Shown here: positions 34,780 through 46,515 of the stretch, in pieces
How the letters are laid out: the number at the start of each line of letters is the position of its first letter
Numbering within the stretch: position 1 is the stretch's first letter
Assembly (NCBI GenBank): GCA_050084985.1
Contig: JBITNC010000002.1
Span: 27,528,001 to 27,592,000 of the forward strand
Source: Nageia nagi
Lineage: Eukaryota > Pinophyta
Reading direction: 5' to 3'
DNA length: 64,000 bases
Translations under genes and position numbers: made by a program
Notes under the pieces: model-generated
Databases searched by the model: none
Seen by the model: the letters and a program-made list of their open reading frames with translations, nothing else
Told to the model about the DNA's origin: nothing

Positions 34780-36127
34780 TTATTGCGGTGCTCTACTCCA
34801 TGTCTTGCACTTTTTCATTTGATTGGATTATTGACTATGGTTGCACTAATCACCTATGCTTTGAAAAGGATAAGTTTGAGAACTTTCACAAGTATAAAAA
34901 AAATGTAGTTATAATAAGTGATAACTCTATTCTTGAAGTCTAAGGAATTGGAAGTGTGTTGATTCATGGGAAGGTTCTTAATAATATGCTCTATGTTCCC
35001 CAGCTTAGGATGAACCTTCTCTCCATGATTGAAGTTGTAACAAAAGGGTACTCATTTAAGTTTGACTCTCAATCCTATTGCATTAAGAAAGGACTTGTCA
35101 TGTTGGTTAAAGGGTTAGTAAAATATGATCTCTATGTTATGGATCAAGTTCCAAAAAATATGTGTCTTACTATGAATGTGTGTTCTAGAGGTAATCTTTG
35201 GTACCAATGTTTAGGGCACTTAGCTACAAGAATATTCAATTCATGAAAGATCAAGAACTTTTGGAAGGTTTTCCTTAAATTTCAACTTCAATTGGTCTTT
35301 GTGAGAAGTGCATCCTTGGTAAGATGCATAAGCAAAAGTTTGAAAATGATAAGGAAACAAGAGCATCTCAACCTCTTCAACTTGTGCATTCAAATCTGAT
35401 GGATCTATTTCAGGCTAAATCACTTGGAAGAGCATCTTACATCTTGACCTTCATTGATGACTTTAGTAGGATGACCTTTGGGTATCTACTTGAGCATAAG
35501 GATCAAACCTTTGAGAGTTTTAAGATTTTTAAGGCCTTTGTTGAGAATCAAATTAACTTTAAAATCAAGATGTTGAGATTAAATAATGGGGGAGAATATA
35601 ATAACAATGAGTTCAATGACCATTGTGCTAAGTATAGAATCAAGAGGAAGTTTATAATTCCTTACACTCCTAAGCAAAATGGTATTATTGAAAGAAAAAA
35701 TAGAATAATTATGGAAATGGATAGATGCATGTTGGGTAATCTTTCCAATTTATTATGGGATGAAGCAATAAGCATTACTATTTACACCTTGAATAGGTGT
35801 TCCACAAAAGTTGTTCAAGATAAAACTCCTTTTGAGGCATGGTTAGGAAGAAAACCTAACATTTCACACCTTAGGGTGTTTGTTTGTGAAGCATTCTCCT
35901 ACATTATTTCTAAGAAAAGGAAGAAGTTATACAAAAAGATTGAAAAATGCATCTTTATGGGTTATGATAATCAACATAGAGGCTACAAGCTCTTCTCTTC
36001 ATCCTATAAAGTAGTGTTCATTTCAAGGGATGTAAAGTTCAATGAACTTTCTAAAAAATTTGCTTTTAATGAGGATGTTGATGATCTAGATGACTCACTA
36101 GTTGCTCCTGGTTGGATATTGATATAG
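34780..36127 (+). pseudogene. pol: Copia-2 pol, protease and integrase part
   Basis: The protease site reads D-Y-G-C-T-N-H instead of D-S-G. A frame of 267 codons (35324-36127) covers most of integrase. The first catalytic aspartate is asparagine (HSNLMDLF), the second is also asparagine (LNNGGEY), and the glutamate is kept (GIIERKNR). The C-terminal motif FEAWLGRKPNISHLRVF is intact. It ends before a short run that still resembles the linker to reverse transcriptase. Confidence 0.88.
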
Positions 36128-37378
36128 TAAAGTCACCTTAGGAGCAAAATTCTCCAACTCAAAGGGTAACAAGGAGTATGACCTTGAGCAAATTCTTATT
36201 TGCCAAGAGTGAAAAGAAGCATAAGCCCTCATCCTTCAAAGAAGCTTCTAAGCATGAGTATTGGATGGAAGCCATGAAAATGGAGTATGACGTGCTTATG
36301 AAAAATAAAACTTGAGACTTGGTTCCTTATTCCAAGTGGTTTTTCCAAATGCTTCTCAGATTCAGATCTATATGTACTCAATCAAGGAAAAGACGTCGTC
36401 ATAATTCTCCTTTATGTGGATGATCTTCTCATAACAGGCAATAATATTGAAATCATCCAAGAGTGCATCTCCAAACTCAAGGCAACATTTGAAATGACTG
36501 ATCTAGGTCTATTGCATTACTATCTTGGGATGCAAGTGTACCAACACAAAGATTGTACTTATCTTAGTCAATCTAAGTATATATCAGATATCTTGCAAAA
36601 GTTTGGAATGGAGGAGTGCAAATATGCTGCAATACCTATTTCTCCTGGAATCGTTGTATCACTGAGCTCAGATTCTCAGTTGACTAATGCTACAGCTTAT
36701 AGACAATTGATTGGTAGTCTTCTGTATCTGACTATCTCTCGTCCTGATATTACCTTTGCAGTGAATCTGATGGCATGATTCATGCAAAAACCATATGTTG
36801 AACACCTCAATGCTGTTAAGCAAATCTTGAGGTATGTCGCAGGGACAAAGGATCTTGCTCTTAAGTATTCCAAAGTGCCCTCGATTGTTCTCTTAGGGTT
36901 CTCAGATTCTAATTATGGGGGAGATAGAGATGACAAAAAATCAACCTCTGCATATGTGTTTAGCATTGGTTCCGATGCTATCTCTTGGGCTTCCAAGAAG
37001 TAACCTACTGTGACTCTTTCTACCACCGAAGCCGAATATCACGCCATGTCTGTTGCCGCCTAAGAAGCTATTTGGCTAAGACATCTTCTGAATGAAATTG
37101 GGTATACGCAAAATGGCCCATCTCTTATTTCGTCAGACAATCAATCGGCTATCTCTTTGGCTAAGAATCCTGTGTTCCATCAGCGAACCAAACATGTAGA
37201 AATCCAAGCTCATTTTATCAGGGAGAAGGTTCTAGATGACATCATACACTTGCAGTATTGTCCATCTACTGAAAACTCCACTAATTTGTTCACCAAGCCC
37301 CTTCCTGAAGCTCAGTTCTGCAAGCTTAGGGATTCTCTTGGGTTGGTGAAGTTGCCCTCAAGGGGGAGTGAAGTTTAA
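36128..37378 (+). pseudogene. pol: Copia-2 pol, partial reverse transcriptase and RNase H
   Basis: The first reverse transcriptase block ends at DLVPYS near 36338. The sequence then jumps to the equivalent of Copia-1 GFSKCYSYTDLYVLN, so the fingers and palm blocks before YVDD are missing. YVDDLLITGNN (36412 onward) and RNase H follow, with FSDSNYGG, STTEAEYHAM, SDNQSAISLAKN and FTKPLPEAQF. Only three in-frame stops occur in the last 320 codons, and each fits a C-to-T change of CGA or CAA. It ends with TAA at 37376-37378. Confidence 0.88.
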
Positions 37379-37437
37379 ACTTTTGTTAGTGATGACAACT
37401 TCACCTCTAAGAGGCCTTTTTTGATTGTACATTCTAG

Positions 37438-37718
37438 ACCTCCGTGGTAAGTTTGCTCTGCATGACAAACTTGTTGTACAATTGTTGTTATAGAGTGTTG
37501 ATTATTTTATACCTCAGTGGTAAGTTTGCTCTGCGTGATAAACTTGTTGTACATTTTATACCTCCGTGGTGAGTTTGCTCTGCGTGAGAAACTCGTTGTA
37601 CAAATTTTTGAGCATATAATTAATATACCTCCGTGGTAAGTTCGCTCTACGTGAGGAACTTGTTGTACATTCTAGACCTCCGTGGTGAGTTTGCTCTACG
37701 TGAGAAACTTGTTGTACA
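37438..37718 (+). repeat. Five 43-bp hairpin units in the Copia-2 3' untranslated region
   Basis: Units are 37438-37480, 37511-37553, 37560-37602, 37627-37669 and 37676-37718, each exactly 43 bp, with spacers of 30, 6, 24 and 6 bp. Each can fold with unit bases 12-18 (AAGTTTG) against 29-35 (CAAACTT) over a 10-nt loop (CTCTGCATGA in unit 1). Base pair 12:35 is A:T in units 1, 2 and 4, G:C in unit 3 and G:T in unit 5. Base pair 17:30 is T:A except C:G in unit 4. Confidence 0.9.
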
Positions 37719-38036
37719 ATTTTTATGCTCTATTTAAAATCAACACTTGTCTATATACAACAGGTGACTATGAGTGATGGCTTGGCATCTCCGTGATGGC
37801 TTATAGTGCACCATTGATCAGTTATTTATAAGATGACATTATTTGATTCTCTTATTTGAATATATAATGCATCTAACTGATTTTGTTCATGAGTTGCTTG
37901 TAGCATGCAGGATCTTCTTCAGAAATGCAGGTTACTCACCTTATGAAAGCAAGCTCATGGAGACTCACATGTCAGCTTAAAGTTGATCGACTACTATGTA
38001 CAGTGAAACCAGTTGTGGTTAATGATTGTATTGTAA

Positions 38037-38056
38037 ACCATTTTTTGTCAAATGGT
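38037..38056 (+). other. Conserved short hairpin upstream of the polypurine tract (Copia-2)
   Basis: ACCATTT and AAATGGT form a 7-bp stem with a 6-nt loop. It sits in the same place as 7697-7716 in Copia-1. Confidence 0.6.
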
Positions 38057-38195
38057 AATGTAGTGAGTCTCATACTAGTTCTCAAAAAGATTCTCAAATA
38101 TGTAAATGTTCTCATCTCCACTTGTATCTCTATGGAGGAGAACTCTCTCTTACTCTCTCTCTTCTCTCTTCTACGCTCTATCCCAATATTGCATT

Positions 38196-38204
38196 AAGGG
38201 GGAG
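38196..38204 (+). promoter_or_regulatory. Polypurine tract of Copia-2
   Basis: AAGGGGGAG, identical to that of Copia-1, directly before LTR D. Confidence 0.85.
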
Positions 38205-38700
38205 TGTTAGAATTTGTAATGAAATATTGTGAATATCTAGACTTCTTGTAAATTCAATTAATCACTTAAAGGTATGTAGATACCTTAAGTGATTAATAGA
38301 ATTCTTTAATATGTAGACTTTGACTTTACCAAAGGAGTTAGTTGGTAGGTTGAAGTTTGGTGGTACATTTAATGTAACCCTAACCTTACCCTTGGGTTAA
38401 AGGAAGGTTAGGGAGGTGCTCTCAACCTATAAATAGAGGGCCTCTCCTCATGTAAACATATCTAAGTTTTGAGTAAGATTACTCTACTTGGTTGTGTAGG
38501 AGAGAGCTAGAGAATAGTTGTAAGAGAGACATAGATTTGAGAAAAAGAGAACTAGTTGTGGATGTACTCCCAAGGAGGGAGGAACCACATTATATTGATG
38601 TGTTATCTTGAGTGATTGTGTTATCTTGTGTACACATGAGTTTCCTAGTCTAAGGTCCTAGAGGATTTGTTTAGATCTAGTTCAAATCCTTCATTATTCA
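38205..38700 (+). repeat. Copia-2 3' LTR (copy D)
   Basis: It starts TGTTAGAATTTGTAATG and has TATAAATA at 38428-38435. It resembles the LTRs of Copia-3 (ACCCTTGGGTTAAAGGAAGG block) more than LTR C. I place the end at TTATTCA by comparison with LTR C, so this limit is less certain. Confidence 0.75.
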
Positions 38701-40836
38701 CATGTGAATAACTTAGTATAACAATGCACATAAGGGGATTATATAACAAAAGGTCCTTCTAGAAGTGAAGTATAAGAGTTCCTAAGAATTTGTACTTCAC
38801 TCTAACTTAAGGATAAATTTACAATCCTAAAAGATGATATGGGTTCATATAACTTCATATTATTATTATTTTTCAGCATTTCTATATGCAATTTGATATG
38901 AAGTTGTTTCAAGGGTTATAATTGACTATGATCAAGTGATAGTATAGGTAAAATAATCTGGATTACTATCTTAACTAAGTTTTGATTATATTTAAGCCAA
39001 AGTATTTCACAACATATATTCTACTTAAATATCCAATTTAAATTTTATCATTTTATAGTAACTAGCTTAGATATCTTATACATATATCTAAAAATGTTGA
39101 GAGGTATCAATCTTGAGGTGCCTATCTCTGTCTCTTTTTCTTGAAAGTCATTTGATTATCAGGATAGGTGCCTCGAGATTGATCCACTTGATATTTTTAG
39201 ATATATATCCAAGATAGTATATTTAAAATAATAAAAATTATTACTTAATATATTTAAAATAAATTAAAATAAAATATAACATCTAAAATAACATAAATTA
39301 TATATTTGACAAATTTCATATCCAAGTATATAGATACCTAAAAAAATACTTGTTGAATAAAATGGGTTAAATGCATTGATATGCTTGATTCATAATTTTG
39401 CTTAAATTATAATATCATAATATTAAAAAATAAATTCTAAAAATAAAAATACTTCATAAAGTATTAAAATATTTCAATAGAACCTAAAATGACGTAAAAG
39501 CAAATAAAGCAAAAAAGGGTATTTCCTAGATACCTTACCTTAAGTTATGAGCATGATATATAACATAATGAAAAATTAGAATTTATTTTTACTCAATATA
39601 ATTATGATCTTAATTCATTATTGCTCATGCTCACTTATGATTTTTGCTCTCAAATTTTCTCTAAGATTGTATGTTAGGGTTTGAAACTAGGGTTTATAGT
39701 CTAATTCTCCATCAATTCTCTTCAAGCTACTTCCCATGGATGATTGGTAACTTGTGCATAGTGAATTTGTAATCAAGTACACATTATATTGCATTCATTA
39801 TTGTATTTTAAAGGTTTTTTCAAGTTTTAAGTTACTCTCACCATGGAAAGGCTTTGGATTCTTAACATTTGTATCCTTTACCAAAATTGAGTGCATATAG
39901 TATATTGTGTAGGCTAAATTTCATAATAATTATTTTTTAATCAAAATCCATCAAATTTATTCCATTAGAATCATAGATATATGGTGTAATTGCATTATAA
40001 ACCTTGTGGGTACCCTTAGATCCTTTGAATCTAAGGCTTATTAACATTTGTAGGGTTTGAAGTATTTTCAAGATTTCTCTCTAAATTGTAGCTCAATCAC
40101 ATAATTGTATGGATAAATCTATCTTAAATTGCTATAGCATTATTATAAATTATCTAAATAATATATATTTGTACTCACATTGCATAATAGGCATCCTTAT
40201 TTTCGTTGTATTCATTGATTGGAGGCTAAGGGGCTCACATTGCCTTTTGGAGTAAGGAAACTCACTCTAAATTAGAGATCCCAATACCATATTAGATGCA
40301 TTTAGGATTTTCTAGCATTATTACAATTTCTTGAAGTATAATTTGAAGTTTTAAATGTACCTTTACACTCATATTTGCATATTCAAATTTAGAAAAGCAT
40401 ATGTTATGTTATATATTTAAAATATTATGTGTACTAACATCTTATGCATGTTTAGAGCACTAAAGTAGAGTTTTTGGGTGGACATTAAATGGTGAAATTG
40501 ACATGAAAACCTACTTCTACTTGGATATGGTTCTTTCTCAACCTTTTGAAAATTTCCCTCCAAATTTGTAAGTTCTTGATTTTTAAAATATACCCATAAA
40601 AATTGAATGAAATTGTAAATTTTCAATATTTAATGGGTGAATGAGTAAAATTTTCACAAGATAGAACACATGAAGGCATAAATCAAATCTAAAGATTAGG
40701 ATTCTAGATTTATCATTTTTGGCTAAATGCAGTGCCCCATCATGTTTGATACTAGGTGCATCACATCTCTGAGTAGAATCGAAAGCTATAGAGCAAGTTT
40801 TAGAGCCCAAAACACCCTTCAGTATAGGTGGACCGT
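38701..40836. other. Intergenic, no recognisable gene
   Basis: Very AT-rich. Minus-strand frames at 40417-40626 and 40583-40810 show no motif. A foldback lies at 39069-39219. Confidence 0.45.
39069..39219. other. Imperfect inverted repeat, arms about 58 bp
   Basis: The left arm 39069-39126 pairs with the right arm 39161-39219 at about 80%, leaving a loop of about 34 nt. The best paired core is ATCAATCTYGAGGYRCCTATC. Size and shape fit a MITE end pair or a small-RNA precursor. Confidence 0.6.
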
Positions 40837-42077
40837 TTCAACATCCCTTTTGTACTATATAAAAATAATGTAAGAGCCAAAAAGGATGTCTTAATAACAT
40901 TACTTTTGGATTTTGTTTAAAAGTTATCTTGTAGTTGTTTTATAATTATTTTGTATAACTTGGGATATGAATTAATTGGTCTATGGACCCCATTGTGAGC
41001 CCCTAGTGGGGTTTATTATTCCCAAGTGTGGAATAGGATATATTAATGTACTTGGAGATCCCATACTTTATTGTGAGAATTCTAAGAGCTTGTATACATT
41101 AATTAGCTAGGATTGAGGATTGCATGCTTGCAACAACCTTGGGGAGTCCCCTAGAACCCACATCGGCCCATCATGGACACCTAGGCTCCCATGCATGGTA
41201 CCTAGACCCATGTGGGCATGAATGGAATCCCTTGATCCTATGTTGGCATTTATGATACTGAGGAATCCCATGATGGCATGCCTGATACCTAGGCACCCAT
41301 GTTAGGAATCCCAAGCTCTCTAGAGGCTAACATTAGAGCCTTAGATCCTAGTGATGATTCCAAGGAGAGATATAGGATCTGTTTGAGAGTATAAGAAGAC
41401 TTGTAGGCTCATTTGCTAGACACACTTGATTATTATTACTCTTACACTTCTACATCACCCAATGGACACAACCTTAGCACAATGTTAAGTGCATTCCTTA
41501 GGTGTAGCACCTAAGAGGGTTGCCAAGTTGAGGGATATTGGTAATCTACAACATTGATGGAGAACCATTACCCATTTGATAGTATTTGAGGCAAAGTCTC
41601 TATCATGTGAGTGTTTATCCATATCTAAGGAGGGTCCCTTTGGTTGGGAGGAGGTGTTATTATCCCATAAACTATCTAGCATCATCAGAGAGTTCATCTG
41701 GCCTAGTTCAACTCCTAGGAGGTTGATGTCAACCCTTTGGGCTAGGTTTTGTATTGATACTCATTATACATCTGAATATAAGTTATGGGTACTTTATACC
41801 TTAGTATTTGTATTCTTTTGTGGCATCATTTGGTGCATTTATGCATGTGTAAGCCAAACATTAGCTTTGTGAGCATTATAATGTTGTATGTGATTGTATT
41901 TGGCCCATCATTGGTATTGTAGAGTGTGAATGTGCAAGGAAGACCCATTGTTGGTATTTCTTATTTGTATTGAGCTTATGGGAGCTCAACATTGGCACTC
42001 TAGGGTTTGTGTCAGATAGTGAATGCCCTAGTTTGATTGGTTTTGTATTTGATGGAAATTCCATTTGGGTCATTACA
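40837..42077 (+). repeat. Gypsy-I 5' LTR
   Basis: It is 1241 bp and ends GTCATTACA. The right LTR lacks about 0.25 kb of this copy (around 41540-41800). It contains short near-tandem phrases such as CCCATG..GGCAT..CCTAGG between 41150 and 41310. Confidence 0.85.
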
Positions 42078-42078
42078 A

Positions 42079-42090
42079 TGGTATTAGAGC
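42079..42090 (+). promoter_or_regulatory. Primer binding site of Gypsy-I
   Basis: TGGTATTAGAGC, Met-type, one base after the LTR. Confidence 0.75.
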
Positions 42091-42816
42091 ATGGATATGA
42101 CCAACTTATGTATGAAACTTGAGATTCATCGTTACTACACCAGGTACAATATCTAGAAAGGTATGGCATATATAAAGAAGGATAAGAGATCAAATGCTCA
42201 GGAGGAAGAACCAAGGCATTGGATGAATGAGACATTACATGAGGAGGAAATCATTTAAGAGAGTGAGGTATAAAGATCTAGATTGGCCAAGAGAAGAAGC
42301 CCTACACTTGTCTAAGCTTCAACACCCAAATTGAAATTCAAAGAGTTGATATATGCCATTACTAACATGATGGAAGCCATCATAATGATGCAATAATAGT
42401 TAAACCAGAATTTGGAAGTTCATGAGAAGATAAGAAGAAGAGTGAGCCCCCCATGCCACCTTTCAGAAGATAGAAGGGAACCAAGTGAGGATGATCAAAG
42501 CATGAGAAGATATAAAGGAACAAAGTGAGGAGGATAAGAGCATGATAAGGATTGAGATTCCACACAACATGGATCCCTAAGTTGATAAGAGCATGCATTC
42601 GTAAGATCCTAGTCATACTAGGCACAACAAGGTACTAACCCTCTCCTAGGGAGATACTTGAAGGAGAATGTTGGTAGGGTTAGGGAGAAACCCATTATTC
42701 CATGACCTTATAATCCCATATTCACAAAGATATCTAGAGAGAATTCAAAGAATAGAGTTCTCAAATAAGTAGAATTGAACTAGATATTCAGAGAATATAC
42801 ATCATTAGATCTAGGA

Positions 42817-43206
42817 TTGAGAAGAGATGTGGAATTCAATAGATATCTAGATATAATAGGGTTGAGAGGAGGAAAAACTCACTCTCCCCATACCACTAGC
42901 AATGCACATTCAAAAAAAAGGGATTTGCAACACAATATTGACAAGTTGCAAGTGTTGATGTATGATGGAAAGAAAATGACAACTAAGTTTTGGCTTCATC
43001 AGCTACAAACCTACTTCACTTTGAACTCAAACATGGAAGAGGAGGAAGTCATCCATATCTCCACTCTACACTTTGAAGGAGATGCATTGGAATGGTGGAA
43101 ACAAGGAGTGATTAGCCAAGGCTATGCAAATATCTCTTCATTTGATGAGCTTACCAGGAAGCTAGCTAAGAGGTTTGATAGGTTGAGGGGAAATGAACTT
43201 AAGTGA
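42817..43206 (+). pseudogene. gag: Gypsy-I gag fragment
   Basis: The 129-codon frame contains the Retrotrans_gag pattern: LMYDGKKMTTKFWLHQLQTY, then HFEGDALEWWKQG and FDELTRKLAKRFDR. The N-terminal part before about residue 45 is not conserved. A zinc knuckle follows in another frame at about 43566-43620 as C-x2-C-x3-H-x4-H, which differs from the canonical C-x2-C-x4-H-x4-C. Confidence 0.8.
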
Positions 43207-43821
43207 CCTGATAATGTTACAATAGCAAGACAAAATGGAGGAGTATGTGAATGAATATCAGAATATTACTATAATAATCCATAAAATTTCATAGGAAAGG
43301 TTAACATTCTTATTTCTTGAGGGGCTGATGGAGCCACTATGAGGCATAGTTAAGGTATCCTCTCTAAGAAGGCTTGATGATGCAATACGCTTAGCCTATG
43401 ATCTTGATTTGACTATAAAGACACTTAGAGGAGGTTGAACACCAAAAGGAGGATATGTGAAGAAGCCATTTTGGGACAAGGAGGGGCCTAGCAAGGCCAA
43501 ACCATATCCCCCATCATAGACGGACCAACTAGATGCAGATACAAGGAGAATGTTGAGGGATGAGGGGAAATGCTTCTATTGTAAGAAGCATTGGGAGACA
43601 TGGCACTATTACTTGGGAAAGGGATAAGTGCACTATATTGAAGTATTTTTGGAAGAGGTATTATATGAATCAAGCTTGAACCTAGGAGTGGAAACATTAG
43701 ACTAAGGGTTACCTAGAGCAAAGGGAACCTTAGGTAGTATGATCATTTCTTTGCATGAAGTAAAGAAGTATTTGACCATAAAGTTCATAGGATAGGTATG
43801 GGGAAAGGACATCATGGTATT

Positions 43822-44170
43822 GATCAATCAAGTGCTTCTCACAATTTCATTAATGTAAGGTTTGCTGAGAAGAAGAACATGAAGATAAAAGGGTTCAAAG
43901 GATTCAAAGTTTTGAATGCCAATAGGAAACTCACCCTTGTAGATCATATTATGGAGAGGTTTGGGGTTCACCTGTAGGGTTGCATCATTAGGGAGGATTT
44001 CTACCTTTACCCTCTTAAGGTTCATCCTCATATCATACTAGGAATGTAGTGGCTATTCGATCTTGGAGACATCCATATGAATTACTAGAAACTCACCATG
44101 AGTTTTGAGATTGATGGAAAGACTCATACATTGCAAGGAATCAAATATGATTCCCACATGTGGATAACAA
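43822..44170 (+). pseudogene. Gypsy-I protease remnant
   Basis: The active site reads D-Q-S-S-A-S-H-N-F-I where D-S-G-A-S-H-N-F is usual, so it is likely inactive. KGFKVLNANRKLTL, EDFYLYPLKVHPHIILGM and LGDIHMNY follow, which fits the RVP_2 family. Stops interrupt it. No reverse transcriptase follows: the sequence passes to non-coding text. Confidence 0.75.
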
Positions 44171-45048
44171 GAGGTTAGAGATGATTGAATGGTGTTAGAA
44201 TAAGGAGGAATTTGAAGGATAACCCATGTTGTAATTGAGAAGACATAGCATTCCATGATGAATTTTTAAGAGTTGAAGATAAGGATGTCAGGATTGGAGG
44301 AGCCTATTAGCCCCATGTTGTAGCTGGAGAGGCCTTCATTTCCCATGTTGGATTTAAGGAGGCTTAGGATCCCCATTGTGGATGAGGAGAGGGTTTTTCA
44401 ACTCAAAATGGGCATAGAGGATTTGGAGATTCCCACATTGAGAATTAGGGTTATTTTGTTCCTCACAAAGGAGCTGAAGAAGCCAGAGTAACCTACATTG
44501 AGCTATGGGGATGTCATATGTTACACATTGAAACTAGAGTTGGATCATTTCATATGGAGCATTAAAAGGTTTGGATATCCCATGTATGGCCTTGGGATGA
44601 TAGAGCACCTCATGTGAATCATGGGAGAGCTTATGTTCTTAATGTTGAGCCTCGATAGATTTAAGCATGATAATTATAGCTTAAGAGGGCTCTACCACTT
44701 CATTTTGCATCTGGGAGGAGGATTTTGGTTGGTGATGAGCCAAGGAGTAGTGTGGTGTCTCATGTTGGAGAGAAAGGAGTATTTATGCACTTTGATTTCA
44801 ACTAAAGGAGTTGGAGATCCCACTTGGATGAAGGTTGAAGAAGGAATAGTCACAAGGAGCTAGGAAACTACTTATTTTTGATCACTTTGGTTTTCTTGTT
44901 TGCAAGTACCTCATTCTGAGTGTAGCATTGCTTTGACCATTGGTAAAGAGTTTCTAATTGGGATTGTTACACCAAAGAATTTTGGGAAGATAATTCACTA
45001 CAATCTTCCACCATTGCTTGAGGGCAAGCAATCTTAGGAGGGAGGCTT
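44171..45048 (+). other. Gypsy-I 3' interior without pol
   Basis: It is purine-rich with loosely repeated phrases (GGAGAGGCC, CCCATGTTG, TTGGAGATCCCA) every 50-60 bp. No reverse transcriptase, RNase H or integrase motif is seen. It ends with AGGAGGGAGGCTT, the likely polypurine tract, at 45049. Confidence 0.6.
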
Positions 45049-45378
45049 TGTAACATTCCTTTTGTACTATATAAAAATAATGTAAGAGCCAAAAAGGATG
45101 TCTTAATAACATCCCTTTTGGAGTTTATTTAAAAGTTATCTTGTAGTTATTTTTTAATTATTTAGTATAACTTGGGATAGGAATTAATTGGTCCATGGAC
45201 CTCACTATGAGCCCTTAGTGCGACGTATCCATCCCAAGTGTAGAATAGGACATATTAATGTACTTGGAGATCTTGAACTTGATTATGAGAATCCCAAGAA
45301 CTTGTATACATTAATTAACTAGGATTGAAGATTGCATGCTTGTGCTAGCCTTGGGGAGTCCCCTAGACCCGACATTGG
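45049..45378 (+). repeat. Gypsy-I 3' LTR, left piece
   Basis: It matches 40837-41166 of the left LTR. It is cut at ACATTGG by Copia-3; the last five bases (ATTGG) are the target duplication. Confidence 0.9.
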
Positions 45379-45805
45379 TGATGGAATTGAAAGATTCCAT
45401 AAACCAAGATCTCCTTGAAGCTTCTTGAACAAATCAAACATTCATCCATCTAGCAAAGCAAGAATCAATCACACAAATAATAACACACCATGTACAGTGG
45501 TTCCTCCAACTCTTGGGAGTACATCCACTTTGAAACATCCTTTTTATAACTTCTCACAAGATAACTCTCCTACAACTCTACAAGACAAGCATTACCATGC
45601 TTCTATAATTCCATAATGAGAGGGGGTACCTCTCTATTTATAAGATGAAACCCACTCTTTAACCTTCCTTTTACCCAAGGGTAAGGTTAAAGGTGTTTCT
45701 ATATTTATTCCTTTAATGCTTTAAGGTATCAAAATATACTCTAAGCATTAAGTGAATTTACATTAAAGAGAAATATTACACAATATTACATTATAATTTC
45801 TAACA
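45379..45805 (-). repeat. Copia-3 3' LTR
   Basis: On the minus strand it starts TGTTAGAAATTATAATG and ends CAATTCCATCA. A TATAAATA box is present on the minus strand near 45635-45645. Confidence 0.92.
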
Positions 45806-45814
45806 CTCCCCTTT
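45806..45814 (-). promoter_or_regulatory. Polypurine tract of Copia-3
   Basis: AAAGGGGAG on the minus strand directly precedes the 3' LTR. Confidence 0.75.
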
Positions 45815-45863
45815 AATGTAATATTGGGATAAAGCATAAAGGAAGAAAGAGAACATAAGAGAG

Positions 45864-46503
45864 TGTATATGCCTAAAAATGAATTATTATTTATTAAATA
45901 ATTTATTTTATAGCACCAAGGATATTTATTGTAAAAGAGGGGGTAATATCAATAACCAAGACAATGTAAGTAATGTAATGGACCATTGTACAATGTGGAA
46001 GGAGTCAAATGTCTAAAAAGACTCCTCAAATAATGTAATGTGCAAAGATCCCAAGAATCTAAGAAGGCATTAAGGATGTTGCTATATAAATACATTAAAG
46101 GAAACATAAAAGGAATCATGCAAGAGTATCAAAGATCCTAGAGAGACTCCAACAAATGCAATATCACTCTATCCTATCAAAATAAGTGTTTTGTAACATA
46201 ACCTTTGCATAGATCTGTTAAAACCTTCACTCTGGTCTTACATACTTTTATCCTATTCATGATTCTATTTATTCCATGAAGCTATCGATGTAGCATTTAT
46301 GGTCCATTGGTGATGTGCATATGGATGAATTCATGTTCATGTTGAATGAATAAATTTCTTTATGTGATGTTTATGCAATTACAATGAAGGTACATTATTT
46401 ATCATTGATAGTTTCATGTCATATTTCTAATATATGCTTCAATAAATTATTGTAGAAAAATAGTATGTTGATTATACCACTTATGCATTATTTTAGGTCT
46501 ACA
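45864..46503 (+). repeat. Tat-1 5' LTR
   Basis: It starts TGTATATGCCTAAAAATG and ends GGTCTACA. The start resembles, in sequence, the LTR start of the element at 18336-22894. Confidence 0.9.
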
Positions 46504-46505
46504 TT

Positions 46506-46515
46506 TTGGTGAACC
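46506..46515 (+). promoter_or_regulatory. Primer-site-like sequence of Tat-1
   Basis: TTGGTGAACC just after the LTR. It is not the Met-type site used by the copia elements. The tRNA was not identified. Confidence 0.55.

Larger units (their letters stand above)
30639..38700 (+). mobile_element. Copia-2: Ty1-copia element, probably chimeric
   Basis: The order is LTR C, primer site, 2.7-kb leader, gag, protease, integrase, partial reverse transcriptase, RNase H, repeat-rich 3' region, polypurine tract, LTR D. Unlike Copia-1, the two LTRs are only distantly similar (only scattered blocks align) and the flanking 5-mers (TCCCA before, CATGT after) do not match. Near 36338 about 0.4 kb of reverse transcriptase is missing compared with Copia-1. 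The 3' part is much less decayed than the 5' part. A fusion of two related elements explains all of this. Confidence 0.85.

Noticed and set aside
37438-37718. 43-bp units as a CRISPR array
   Set aside because: The spacers are short, unequal and partly alike, the repeats vary in sequence, and the array sits inside a plant retrotransposon.
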